Assembly: GCA_030374805.1 (NCBI GenBank)
Contig: JARGSG010000227.1
Coordinates: forward strand, 496,001-560,000
DNA length: 64,000 nt
Direction: 5' to 3'
Origin: Gracilaria gracilis
Lineage: Eukaryota > Rhodophyta > Florideophyceae > Gracilariales > Gracilariaceae
Position numbers and translations under genes: made by a program. This document shows, piece after piece, positions 35,814-46,130 of this stretch; positions within the stretch are counted from its first letter, which is position 1, and every line of letters starts with the position of its first letter. The notes below the pieces were generated by a model that saw only the letters and a program-made list of their open reading frames with translations, ran no database searches and was not told the DNA's origin.

Positions 35814-37871
35814 ATGCTGCCTCTAAAGCATAAAAGGGGGCCGGATTCAAGACGAGCGAACCCAAGTGCAGGGGTGTTAGAAATGCCGCCCCTAACACGA
35901 GGGAGAGGGAAAGCAAAAGGCACTACGCCGCGTATGCCACCAGCCCGAGCAATGACGAAGAAGGTTTCGCCCGCTGCTACGCCGGTAATGAAAGGCGGCG
36001 ATGCGGTGCATTTGTTTGTGACGATTGGGAAAGAAAAGAGCAGGGTGAAAGTGGGAACTGCGGAGGTGAGAGGTGTGGGGTCCGCCGGTGGTGCAGGGAA
36101 GGCTCTTTGCCGTTCGCTCCATGGGCATCTTTCAAGCGCGACTGCCCTAGAAGGAGAAGATTCGGTTGTGATCTGGAGGACGAAGATTATTACAAGTCAT
36201 GGAAGCGCGAAGTACCCTTACCGTTTTCAAAGTAATGAAGACCCACCAAGTACGCTGAGCGAGTTGTTCTCAGCTGGGTTGTATGCGTGGGATACGTCGA
36301 TGATGGACCGAATCGAGATTCCGCAAAGTCCTACTCCAGGTTCCGGGGCTGGCAAGTCTTCTACATCTCAGCCTGAGAAAGTGGTTGCTCTGGAGGTCGA
36401 GAAACCTGCTGAGGAAGCTTCCAAAACTCGAGGAACCTCTTTTAAAGGGATGAAGAAGCCCGTGGGAGCGAGCGTCAGCATCACAGAGGACTCCGACGAC
36501 GATATTGTGGAGGTCTTTCAGACGAGTAAGGCTCCGCTTGCTGACGCGGAGGGGGACTTGTTCGATGAAGGAGAAAGCGTTCCATCGGAAGAGGTAGACC
36601 ACACCCTGTCTCTCAAGAAGATTTCCGTTGCCGACTATGTTCAGCACAGGTTGACGATGGATATCGAGATGATTGAAATCCCGAAGAAGACAGTTCGAAG
36701 TGTGAATCTGGGACACAAGGAGGCGAAGATGATGAAATGTCGCAACTTTGGGTGGCTTGCGTCTGCAGGTTCGATTGCTGTGGCACCTCTAGGGGAGTAT
36801 GCTGTGAATGAAATAGTTGTTGATGGGAGAATTGTTGTGCCCGTAACCCTCATAGACGGATATCACAGAATTCTTGTGCTACGAGACTTGCATGGGGAAG
36901 GCGGGAAGTGGGTGGTTATAGTCCGTTCTTTGGATGTTGTGCTGTGGGGAAGAAAGGATGGGAAGGCCATCACAATGAACGAGGTACTAGGACTCGGCAA
37001 TCTTCTGAACGAGATGAGTTCGAATGTGCTGAAGATGTCGTTTGCAGACAAAATTCATAGCACGGTATGTTTTGTGCAGAACGTCGTGGACGAGTCACAT
37101 GGGGATGTGAAGAGCATTACTTCGAAGCACTTAGCTGGTGCTTTGAAGAGAAGTGAGGCTATCGGAGACTGCAGCGTGCGTCACTTGATTCGTTACGCGA
37201 CATTGGCTCTGAAGTTTGTGGAATGTGAGGGGCTTTTGGAGTTCTTTGAGAAGGTGTGTGAGGAGGGTCCAGCCCTGACGTTGACGCATGTCTCGAGTGA
37301 CCTCCTGATGGGTCTCACCGATGGGCAGTTTCGATTTGTCGTACGTTGCTTGCAATGGCATGTGGAACTGAGGTTGTCTTCTTCTACGAGAACCGGTCGT
37401 TTTGAAGACATGAGGAAGCACTTCTTTCAATGTGCCATAGGTATGTACAACCTATGTAATGTCACTGCGAAGAAAAAGGAGATTAGTGTTGAAGAAGTAT
37501 TGCAGACAGTATTCAACTTAGGAGGAAAACATGTGTCTGTGATGGAATATCTGGGTATGCGGACAGCAAAAATGGAACTTGGCGGTGCGAGGCGTTTATG
37601 GGACGGGATGGTGTCTAGACGGGTGAAGACCGCGGGTAACCAGCTTCAAGAATTTTTCAAAGTATCGCTTCAAACGTCAGAGGAGGTGAAGGAGGTGGGG
37701 GAGGAGGTGGTTCAAGTCGTGGGTGTAGGTGATGGTACGTCAACTGCAGCACCTAATTATGCAGAAGATGCTCTCATATTGTTGGAAGCTTCCATCCAAG
37801 GGGACGACCCTGAAGCAGAGCCATCAGGGTTGAGGCGGAGCACACGGAAAAGATTGTTCCGGGCCGACTGA
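35814..37871 (+). CDS. Large protein with ParB/sulfiredoxin-like DGxHR motif
   Basis: An unbroken 685-codon frame, the longest intact frame in the window. A TATA-like TTATAAAATT lies about 175 bp upstream. The basic Pro-rich N-terminus precedes a possible beta domain (DAVHLFVTIGKEKSRVKVGT), acidic linkers (EDSDDDIVEVFQ), and then VNEIVVDGRIVVPVTLIDGY with HRILVLRDL. The DGYHR block (36855-36869) is the ParB/Srx-fold signature, in which DGxHR binds nucleotide. The helical C-terminal half (residues 400-640) is unassigned. ParB-fold proteins act as CTP-dependent DNA clamps or nucleases; which applies here is unknown. The start at 35814 is the first ATG in frame; 35883 (MPPLTRGRGK) is an alternative. 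Confidence 0.55.
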   Translation: MLPLKHKRGPDSRRANPSAGVLEMPPLTRGRGKAKGTTPRMPPARAMTKKVSPAATPVMKGGDAVHLFVTIGKEKSRVKVGTAEVRGVGSAGGAGKALCRSLHGHLSSATALEGEDSVVIWRTKIITSHGSAKYPYRFQSNEDPPSTLSELFSAGLYAWDTSMMDRIEIPQSPTPGSGAGKSSTSQPEKVVALEVEKPAEEASKTRGTSFKGMKKPVGASVSITEDSDDDIVEVFQTSKAPLADAEGDLFDEGESVPSEEVDHTLSLKKISVADYVQHRLTMDIEMIEIPKKTVRSVNLGHKEAKMMKCRNFGWLASAGSIAVAPLGEYAVNEIVVDGRIVVPVTLIDGYHRILVLRDLHGEGGKWVVIVRSLDVVLWGRKDGKAITMNEVLGLGNLLNEMSSNVLKMSFADKIHSTVCFVQNVVDESHGDVKSITSKHLAGALKRSEAIGDCSVRHLIRYATLALKFVECEGLLEFFEKVCEEGPALTLTHVSSDLLMGLTDGQFRFVVRCLQWHVELRLSSSTRTGRFEDMRKHFFQCAIGMYNLCNVTAKKKEISVEEVLQTVFNLGGKHVSVMEYLGMRTAKMELGGARRLWDGMVSRRVKTAGNQLQEFFKVSLQTSEEVKEVGEEVVQVVGVGDGTSTAAPNYAEDALILLEASIQGDDPEAEPSGLRRSTRKRLFRAD

Positions 37872-37981
37872 AAAACGAATGGGGTAGCAAGGCTGGGAGC
37901 AAGAAGAAGAAGAAGAAGAGGAAGTTAATTGATCTTACTGACGATGAGGATGAGGTAGAAATCCAACCTGCTCCGAAGAGG

Positions 37982-39595
37982 ATGAAGAAGGGCAGCGTGA
38001 AGACCCCTTCTGGAGATATACCAATGGAGTTTGTTACATTATTCAGGAATATGACGAAGCCAGCATTGAAGAAGTTCTTCAAAGAACATAAAATAAATTT
38101 GGTGTCGTCGAGCGAGGATGAAAGTGGTGGCAGTGGAAACCATAGTAGGTTCGTTCAGGACGAGGAGGAAGGGGTGGAGGAAGGAAAGATGCTTGGATTT
38201 GAAGATAAGAATCCCGAGAAACCACCGAAAGGGATGAATTAGGCAGGTGAGTGGGCTGGTGGATCGGATATGTCATGGAAGAGTCTGTTGAATGCGCTAC
38301 CGAGTGAGTGGCCGGGAGGGAAGAATGCAGTGAAACATCAGCACCCGTGGATGGAGATGATTCATTTGCAAAAGGAGCACAAGGCGGGGTGTTTGGGGGT
38401 GGTGGATTTGAGAGCGGTCCATCACGCGGTGTACTGGCATGCCGCCTGGAATGTGCACAAGGAGCTGGGTAGCACGAAAGAACCAGTTCTTGGGGTGAAG
38501 CTTCCGTTGAAGGGAAAGCCGAGAGGGGAGGAAGAAGCTCTTTGGATGGCGGCGATGGAGAGGGATGACCTCGCTCGAGAGTACTTTGCGACGAAGAGAA
38601 TGGAATTTATGGAAAGGGGTTTCTATGTTTTGGAACACTTCGGAACTGATGGAGGTATATCAGAGGAGGCGAAGAAGATGGGCGTGGTGGTGGATGAAGA
38701 TGTGACAGAACGGTTGCTAGAGTTTTTTGAGAAGGACTTCAAGGAGCAGCCGGACTTGAAGTTTGAAGAGAACCGAACGAAATGGAATCTCATAATCGAC
38801 GCGGGGGAAGAAAAGAATGCTGGGGACGGGATGCAGGAAATTGGACGATATATTACGACGAAGAAGGGGATTGTTGATTGCATGGAATCTGATGAGAAGA
38901 ATGTGATGATGGTGAGAAAGCGGGCGTTGTTGGATGCGAGGCTTGGGCAAATTGCATCGGCTCTTCGCCTTTTTAACAACAGCAAGGCTAAGAAAAGGAT
39001 GTATGCGCCGCAGACCGGAGGGCGTGTGTTGTGTACGGGGGAGGGATGCCCAAGGCAGGTTTTGCACACTGATTTTCGAGGGTTGACGAATGTGGAGAAG
39101 GATAAGGGAGATATTCCGGGGTTCTTCGTAATGGCCTCTGGAGGGAGTTCATTTATGATATGGGTTTGTGAGAGGTCTCACAATATGTATGTGACGGATG
39201 ACAAGAGTTTGAGGAAGTTATCACGTACAATGGTTGTGAAGAAGTTCAGGGTTCCGCCTTACTCTGTGTTTATTGGGAGAGGGGATGTGTTTCATGCGAG
39301 AGCTGGGTACATGGATGCGTTGGTGAAAGAGAATTGCCTGAGGTATAACATGTATTTTGTACCTGAATGATACAAGCTCCCTGACGCGGTGCACAGGGAG
39401 CCAGCGTTTCGGCCAAAGTTTGTAGATGAGGACTTTGGGCTAAAAGAAGACCCAAAGGACCAGCTGGACGATGATGAAGGTTTGGAGGAAGAGAGTGAAA
39501 TGGAAGATATAGAAGATGGAGAGGACGAGTACGAAGAGGAAGATGAAAAGATGTCAGGTGGCCCTGCTGAGAATACAGATGAGGATTACGAGTAA
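37982..39595 (+). pseudogene. 2OG-Fe(II) dioxygenase-like protein with acidic tail, two in-frame stops
   Basis: One frame from about 37875 (no ATG until 37982) to TAA at 39595, broken by TAG at 38240-38242 and TGA at 39368-39370. The first part has a poly-Lys run and LIDLTDDEDEVEI, a typical SUMO-interaction motif. The main part (ATG 38270, 366 codons) ends in a jelly-roll-like region with QVLHTDF (His39065-67, Asp39071-73), SSFMIWVCERSHNMYV, VFIGRGDVFHARAGYMD and LRYNMYFVPE. These supply the His-x-Asp...His iron triad and the distal Arg for 2-oxoglutarate. The tail is Glu/Asp-rich. The substrate is unknown; a DNA or protein hydroxylase is plausible. It follows the ParB-like gene with a frame change near 37865, so the two may once have been one long protein. 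Confidence 0.5.
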
Positions 39596-39791
39596 GGACA
39601 GATGATAATAGATGAAGACGATGAGTAGGTATAATGTAGCACTTGTACTGTTGTGTTTGTTTGTGATAGAGACTTGGCATAAAAAGTGAAGAGTTGATTT
39701 GTTTAAGCGGCAACTTAAAAAGAATTGGAGAACAAAAACGGGTTGTGTGTGTAGTTGCAACGAGTACGAGGTTTACAATTTGTTCTAATTA

Positions 39792-40622
39792 CTAGAGAAT
39801 GTGATGTCTAAGAACGTTGATATGGTTGGTGTGGAAAGGGGCAGGGTCCTGCCTTCCGGCTAGTTTTCCATCTGCGGAGGTGAGATAGAAGTAAGCATTT
39901 CTAGATTCATACTCCGAGAAAGAAGCTGGGAAGGAAGTAAGGGTGCTGCCGTCTTCCAGAAGCGATTCCACTGTAGAAGGGATATTGAAGGAGAGACCTG
40001 TGTTGAATGTGACTATGCCTAGAAGCTCCTTCATTATTGTTGAGACAATAGTTTTGTACTTGGTAGCCACTTCATACATGGTAACGAATCCAAATGAAGA
40101 ACCGACGAGATTGAAGGAAGAGATCCAAACGAGCTTTTGGTAGTAAGACTTGGAAAAGGTGTTTTCGTCGACGATACTGCAAGTGAGACCTGCGGTCCAG
40201 AGGCGTTCAGCTATTGCCAGAGCCCACTTTCCGGTGGATGTGGTTACACCATTGGAAGAAAGAGGCGTGACACCATCCTGTGGGGAGGCGCCGACAGTTG
40301 GAACGGCGATGTAAAGAGCGGCTCGTATGCAGTGCTCAATTCCGTGTTTGGAAAAAATGGGAATAATGTGACCATTCTGGATGAAGACCAAGTCTTCTGC
40401 TCGTTGTGCTGGACAAGATAGAATTAATTTTTCGAGAAGGTCGTTCCTGCCACAGAAGAAGTTTGGACCTTGCGGAAGGCACTCTGCGGAAATGAAGTCT
40501 TCGATGGAGAGAAAGGTGTTTTGAGGGGAACCATTGTTGTAAAGCATGGTGCCAATACGGCCTCTCCCTACGACAACAGCTGGGATGATTGTAGAACGGA
40601 GGGAAGATGAATGGGAGCTCAT
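39792..40622 (-). CDS. Ketopantoate-reductase-like NAD(P)-binding oxidoreductase
   Basis: Intact 276-codon frame, start MSSHSSSLRSTIIPAVVVGR. The N-terminal Rossmann motif VVVGRGRIGTMLYNNG is clear. It is followed by LVFIQNGHIIPIF, GKWALAIAERLWTAGLTCSI and a helical LVWISSFNLVGSSFGF segment, the order seen in ApbA/PanE-like proteins of algae and plants. The last 30 residues diverge. No transit peptide is obvious. It is the only host-type gene in the window that is unbroken and near full length, so it may be a working gene caught between elements. The exact substrate is unknown; the bacterial family reduces ketopantoate in pantothenate synthesis. Confidence 0.65.
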   Translation of the reverse strand: MSSHSSSLRSTIIPAVVVGRGRIGTMLYNNGSPQNTFLSIEDFISAECLPQGPNFFCGRNDLLEKLILSCPAQRAEDLVFIQNGHIIPIFSKHGIEHCIRAALYIAVPTVGASPQDGVTPLSSNGVTTSTGKWALAIAERLWTAGLTCSIVDENTFSKSYYQKLVWISSFNLVGSSFGFVTMYEVATKYKTIVSTIMKELLGIVTFNTGLSFNIPSTVESLLEDGSTLTSFPASFSEYESRNAYFYLTSADGKLAGRQDPAPFHTNHINVLRHHIL

Positions 40623-41187
40623 TGCGATGAGTTTGTTTGATTGAAAGTATGGGCCGTTGGAAGGTGTCGGGTGCTGGTAGCTGTAAAAGGAAAGTGGTCT
40701 ACATTCTAAGGAGTGGGGAAAGCTTTAAGTACACGACTGGACTGTTGTTTTGGTCATGGAAAAAAGCGTTCCAGGGGATAAGGGATTTCTATGATTCGGT
40801 TATGGAAACAAATGGGCAGCAGGGCTGCAGAGGAGGTAGGGTCGAAGAGTGTGTTTATGAGAAGGTATGCCGTGAAATAAAGCATAGAAAGTAAGAGTTT
40901 ATGGTACCGTTGATACTTGAGAGGTGGTGCATCACGGGTTTCATTGGGATATGGTATGGACCGAGGTTGGGAAAATGTGGAGATTTCTAGGGAAAAAATG
41001 GAAATTGTGTGGAATGGCGGGAAATAGGAGTGGATGTGAATGGGGTACAAAGGGTTGTGCCGCGCAAGTGGGTGTGTGGCCGACAGTGCCACGGGTGTGC
41101 GGAGTGGGGGGGAGTGCTGCAACTGTTGGATTCATCTCGCTTGTTTTTATCTATCTTCGTTATCGTGAACCGCCGTTTATTTCTGCG
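40623..41187. other. Intergenic, no gene seen
   Basis: G-rich plus strand between the reductase-like gene and coiled-coil gene 1. It probably holds the promoters of both, but I see no clear TATA box. Confidence 0.35.
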
Positions 41188-42149
41188 ATGTCGAATGGGT
41201 ACGTCGAGGACGAGGAGCTAGTGGCTCTGCTTCACCGGACGGAGGTACCAGAGACGCCACCGGGAAGGAAGGAGGAGGGTGGGCACAAGGTTTGCATGGG
41301 GGAGAAGGAGGGAAGTGGGGATGGAGAGGGAGGTGGGGGTGATGGGGGTGGAGAGGGTGAAGGGGATGGGGGACCGGAGAGGAGGTTTGCGGCGGAGATG
41401 GAGGAGCGGTTGAGGAGGCTTGGAGGGATCTGAAGGAGCATTTGGACGACTGGCTTTCTGAGATGGTTGGTGAGATGGGAGGGGTAGTGCTGAGTGTGTC
41501 GGAAATTGGGGTGCCAATGGATTTGATTTCGACGATTCGGAAAAGGATGAAGTTGGCTGTAATGGGGACTAGAAGGCATGTGAGTGGGATGGTAGAGTGC
41601 GTTGGGAGGGAGCTGGTGACGCTGAGAAGGGTGAATATGGGGCTGGGGGGACGTGTGGAGGTGTTGGAGGCGCAAGTGGGACAGGTAGAGAAGGCGTGCC
41701 AATTGTTGTTGGAAGTGAAGGAACTGGTGAGGGAAGGAGGCGCTGGGAGGGAGGCGGGAAGAGAGAAAGGGTCACCGGTGACGCCTGGCTCCCGTGATGG
41801 GGGTGGGAGTGTGAGGCGGAGGAGCGGAGAAGGGGATGGCGGGGAGGTTGGGGAAATTCGGCTGAGGAAGAGGCGAAAGGGTGGGGTGATGGTGGAAGAG
41901 GATGGGGAGGTGTGTGTGCCGCGGCAGCTGCCGGATGGAGCGCCACTAGTTGGGTTTGGTCGTGCCGCGGCGGCTGTTCGAACGGCGGAGCGCATACTGG
42001 AGGAGCAGGAGGAGAAGAGGCTGGGAGAGGTTGGAAGCCAGTTTGGGGTTCGGAGGGTGTAAGAGAATGGAGAGAGTGTTCCGTTGGAGTTCTTCAACCT
42101 GACATTTAGGGAAACTGAGACTCAGGATCCGAATGCAGGGTTGGAATAA
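41188..42149 (+). pseudogene. Coiled-coil protein, paralogue 1
   Basis: Start ATG 41188 (MSNGYVEDEELVALLHRTEV). A Gly/Glu-rich segment leads to a frame change near 41427; then LDDWLSEMVGEMGGVVLSVS, a coiled coil (RELVTLRRVNMGLGGRVEVL), a basic SPVTP linker, and GFGRAAAAVRTAERILEEQE. TAA at 42060-42062 replaces the Tyr codon of its paralogue (RRV-stop-ENGES versus RRVYENGES), and the frame continues to TAA at 42147. Each domain aligns with the inverted copy at 45733-44751, proving it is a real protein family. Function unknown. Confidence 0.6.
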
Positions 42150-44750
42150 GGGAGCGCTGTTCGTAATTTTTTAGAATGTTTTTGACGAGTGTGGTGAATG
42201 TAAAGTTACGAACTGTGGCAGGGTAACTGCAAACTAGCCTTCAACTCCAGTAGATGAAGTTTGAACTGCACTGAACGGAAACGTAATTTCCAAAAAAAAT
42301 TTTTTTTGCCTTGCCAACTAGCGCAAACTGCAAAAATGCTAGTTTTTTGGGACTTTTATTTTCATAACTAGCGATCTAGCATACTAAACTAGCATTCCGA
42401 GAACACCGACGTTCAATTGCTTGCAGTTCCTCTGGAATGATTGGGCTAATTTCAAATGAAGTGGCAGGATTGTAATCCGGAGTATGTATGGTGCTTTCGT
42501 TGCACTCGGCGTCAAATAAGCATTGTTCGGTTGAAGGACTGTGGTCAAATTCCATGATGCCATTCAGACGAGTGTTGTCCCCCATTTTTGCCCGTTCCTG
42601 TTCTGGGATGCAGAACCGTTTCCCGAAGCATTACGACTGCACTTGTGCAAAGTTTTGGAGCACACATCCCGCGCCTTCTGAAGGGGAATACAGGCAAACT
42701 AGTTGCACAAAGTGGTACATGCATTGCGGGCGTAACATTCTTCACAGCACCAACGTTGCAGCACTCAATATGGTCCCAATTCGGAATGGAATTTTCTTGT
42801 CACAATTTGTGTACAGTAAAGAACCAATGAAAGAGAGTAGCTTAACAGATAACTATATCGAGAAAGAAATATCTTCCCTAGCGGGTGGCTGTAGATGTTC
42901 CACAAAGAATTTTACCAACCTGGCTACCAATTGAAATCTTGTCCTGTATGTTCTTATCCCTTGTATATATCAGTTAACATTTCGGTAGTAAAACGGTTAA
43001 TGAAGAGTGGTTCCATACGGGTCTTGCAAACCCGCCCTAGCTCAAATCTCCAGAAAATAATCAAGAGATGCAACAACCAAATTGAATCTTAACCAAACAA
43101 AAGCCCCAGCATGAAATCAAAAAATAAAACGCAACGTTTGCAGACCGCTACATTGCCCCCGTTTGCGCGAAACGGAATAACAGAAAATGGTAGAACTTGC
43201 GACCGCTTGAACCAGTGGTTCGCTATAGACTCCATAATTTCAAGCATTAACAGCGGGCATGTTCTAAAGAAACAACTCTTTACTCCTGGAAGTAACGTAC
43301 ACAAACCAGTAGTTCTGGGTGAATCCGTTCACATATAATGAATGCGATGTAAGCTGTTTACCGAGTAAAGCGGCGGCGGCAGTGCTTGCACTAAAAAGCG
43401 TGCAATTACGTTCTGTAGGTCGGCGTCGAGTCCCTGGACCAAACAAAATCAGCTGCGCGTAGTTTTCGAATCATAAAACTGTGATTTAATGAACAAAATG
43501 AGAGAGATTCTGAAGCGGTCTTGAAACGGAAGCGGCGGTAGATTACAGTCGTGTGACTGTAATGAGACCGAACGGTTAAGGAGGGCTGAAGCACCAGGCG
43601 GTCGAAGGGAGAGTGGACGGTCGGAATTAACAAGCGCGTACAGGTGCGCGAAAAAGGGTACGAACGGTCTGAGAAACCTTAGTAAAATATACCGTGCGGC
43701 CTATCCTAAGTGCAAACTAATGAAGAAGACCCTCAGCAGAAGATGCTTGTCGTTTACGATTGGGGCCTCGGAAGATCTGAGCTACAACTAAATATCGGGT
43801 CTGGGCCTCCTACTGACTACTGTACGATCGGTCTAATTTGCATTGTCGCTACCCAACCTGCACACGTGTCCAACTTGTATGCTGTGCCAACCCGTCTGGC
43901 ACTCGATCACCAGATCGTACACGTGGCGGTGCCACTGCACCGGCCCACCGTGCACTACCCCTTTGTACGTAAACGGGCAATCGGATACACAAAGCACCAA
44001 CTTGGGCCCACTATACTATACATCCCTCTCCTAGACTTGCGCTCCGCCCTCAGAGTGCCGCATAGCGTCGCTTAGTCGCTACATTTACGTCTGTTTGGCC
44101 GAGAGGGTGCCATAGTATCCGTTCGCAAAATTTGCCCGGAAAGGGCGGGGCCAAGCCATGCCACAATTTCCTGAGCAAAAGCGACGAAAAGAGCCTTGAG
44201 TACGTGTGGTAGAGATCAAACGGAAAGGAACGCTGTCGTACAAATACCGATAGGGTGTGGGGTTCGTCTAGTAGAGGGAGCGCGCGAGGGCTCAACCTAA
44301 AGGAGGAAAAACACATAACCAATATGGTAGTAGGGCACCTGAAACCCACAGGGGCAAACGACGGGGCACGTCTGTGTTCTGCAAAGTGGAATACTGGGTG
44401 CTATGTGTGGAATAGTTGCTAGTTTTAGGCGTTATCTGGGCGCGCGCGGGGGTGGCAGAGGCTGGCACTCAAAAAATTAACAAATTTTGGAATATTGTAT
44501 TCCATCTCGCGCAGTTTAATGCTAGGGTCTCCTAGTATTTCGAGAGGTTCGCCTCGCAACTCACCCAACTACATTCTTTTCCACGACCCTCTCCAACTTT
44601 TCCATCCGAGCTAGTTCCAATTTCCATTTCGCCCGAAAATACGAAGCAATTGCCAACCCAGCCACCCTAAGACATCCGCTCACTCCTTCCCATCTCCACC
44701 TCCACTCAACACCACCACCCCCTTACCATTCTTCAGTCGATTTCCGCACT
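42150..44750. other. Gene-poor stretch with CTAG-rich motifs
   Basis: No gene I can support. 42230-42400 contains many AACTAGC/GCTAGT motifs. A block near 44370-44430 (CTGTGTTCTGCAAA followed by GCTAGTTTTAGGCG) is echoed inverted at about 55925-55965, which suggests a dispersed repeat. A second echo (GCCCGGAAAGGGCGGGGCCA at about 44138) resembles 57240-57270. Confidence 0.35.
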
Positions 44751-45733
44751 TCACGCGTTCGGATCCTGCGTTTCCGTCTTCTCAAACGTCATCTCGTAGA
44801 AGTCCCGCGGGCAGCTTTCCCCATTCTCGTACACCCTCCTCGCCCCAGAACGGCTCCCCATGCCACCCATCCTCCGCTCCCTCTGCTTTTCCAGTATGCG
44901 CCCCGCCGTCTGCACCGCATGCGCCGCGCTTCGAAACCCAGTCAACGTCGCAACCCGCAGCCCCGGCCGCACCTCCTCTCCTGCCACCTTCCCTCCCTCC
45001 TTGCGTCTCTTCTTCAAGCGACTACCCACTTCCTTAATCTTTGGTGTCACAGGCGATCTTTTCTCAACCTTCATTCCCCCCTTGGCACAACTTTCTCCCA
45101 CCTCACCTCCATCAACAACAACCGCGCCTTTTCCACCTCTCCTATCTGCATCTCCAGCATCTCCAACCTCCCCTTTAGCATCACATTTTCCTCCCTCAGC
45201 TCCCGTATCTCCTTCCCTACGCATTCCACCATCCCATCCGCATGACGACTCATCTCCATTCCCAGCACCTTCAAACCATTCCGCAAATTAGATATTGCTT
45301 CCAATGACACCCCATTCTCCTCCTCACTCAATACCACCCCTCCCATCTTCGCCACACTCTCCGCAATACAATCATCCATTCGCTCCTTCATCACAACTCC
45401 CAACAACCTCACCCGCTCTTTCATTTCCCCCGTAAATTGCTCTTTCCTACCTCCCGCTCCTCCTCCACCCTCCATGTGCTCCCCAATCCCCAACTGGCTC
45501 AGGTGCACCGCCCCTTTCCTCCATATCCCATTCTTCTCTCCCGCCTTCTCCACCACCTTCGAGCCCACATCCGCAGCCCCTGCCTTCCCCACAGCCACAA
45601 CCTCCTCCTCTCGTGACCCTCCATCCACCCGCGCAACTTCGGCCACTTCCCGCTTCGGAGACGGCGTTCCTCCGATCTCCTTCCCTTCCAGGAACGCGAC
45701 AAGCTCCTAGTCCTTCACGTATCCGTTCGACAT
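44751..45733 (-). pseudogene. Coiled-coil protein, paralogue 2
   Basis: Start ATG 45733 (MSNGYVKD) then TAG at 45707-45709 where paralogue 1 has Glu. It continues with MDDCIAESVAKMGGVVLSEE, GMVECVGKEIRELREENVML (coiled coil), a frame change near 45100, SPVTPKIKEV, GFRSAAHAVQTAGRILEKQR and YENGESCPRDFYEMTFEKTE, ending at 44751. It is inverted relative to paralogue 1 with 2.6 kb between them. Function unknown; the coiled coil suggests self-association. Confidence 0.6.
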
Positions 45734-46130
45734 CTTAGAAAAGCCAAAAGCGTCACCGAAAGCAAGAATTCGGTGCCATACCGTGCAATCGACGCCGTCC
45801 TCGTTTTCCGTGCCACTGCCTATGCGCACGGCCTATATCTGAAACCATAACTTACCCCTTTATGTTCCGACCGGTTTCGCGCAAAAACCGTCACTGTACT
45901 GTAGGCCTCCCCAGCACTCATGACGCCCGGGCCGTAGTGAGGACAACAGACCTGCGTAAGCTACTAAAGAATGTAGTACAGGGGGCTGTGAAACAGATTC
46001 GAACGGGAGTTAGTTGTACATGGCTGCGATGTTTCTGCAAACGCGATATCCAGTAGTAGTAGCACGTATGCCCCGGATACCGATATTCGGGACTGACCGG
46101 GGCGGCAGGGCAAAAAAAAATTAATTTTTT
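45734..46130. other. Intergenic, no gene seen
   Basis: Only shadow frames. An A-run then TTAATTTTTT immediately precedes the first hairpin of cluster 2, as in cluster 1. Confidence 0.35.

Noticed and set aside
41177..42097. Long minus-strand Pro/Ser-rich frame (306 codons)
   Set aside because: It is antisense to coiled-coil paralogue 1; the plus-strand reading is supported by the second copy.
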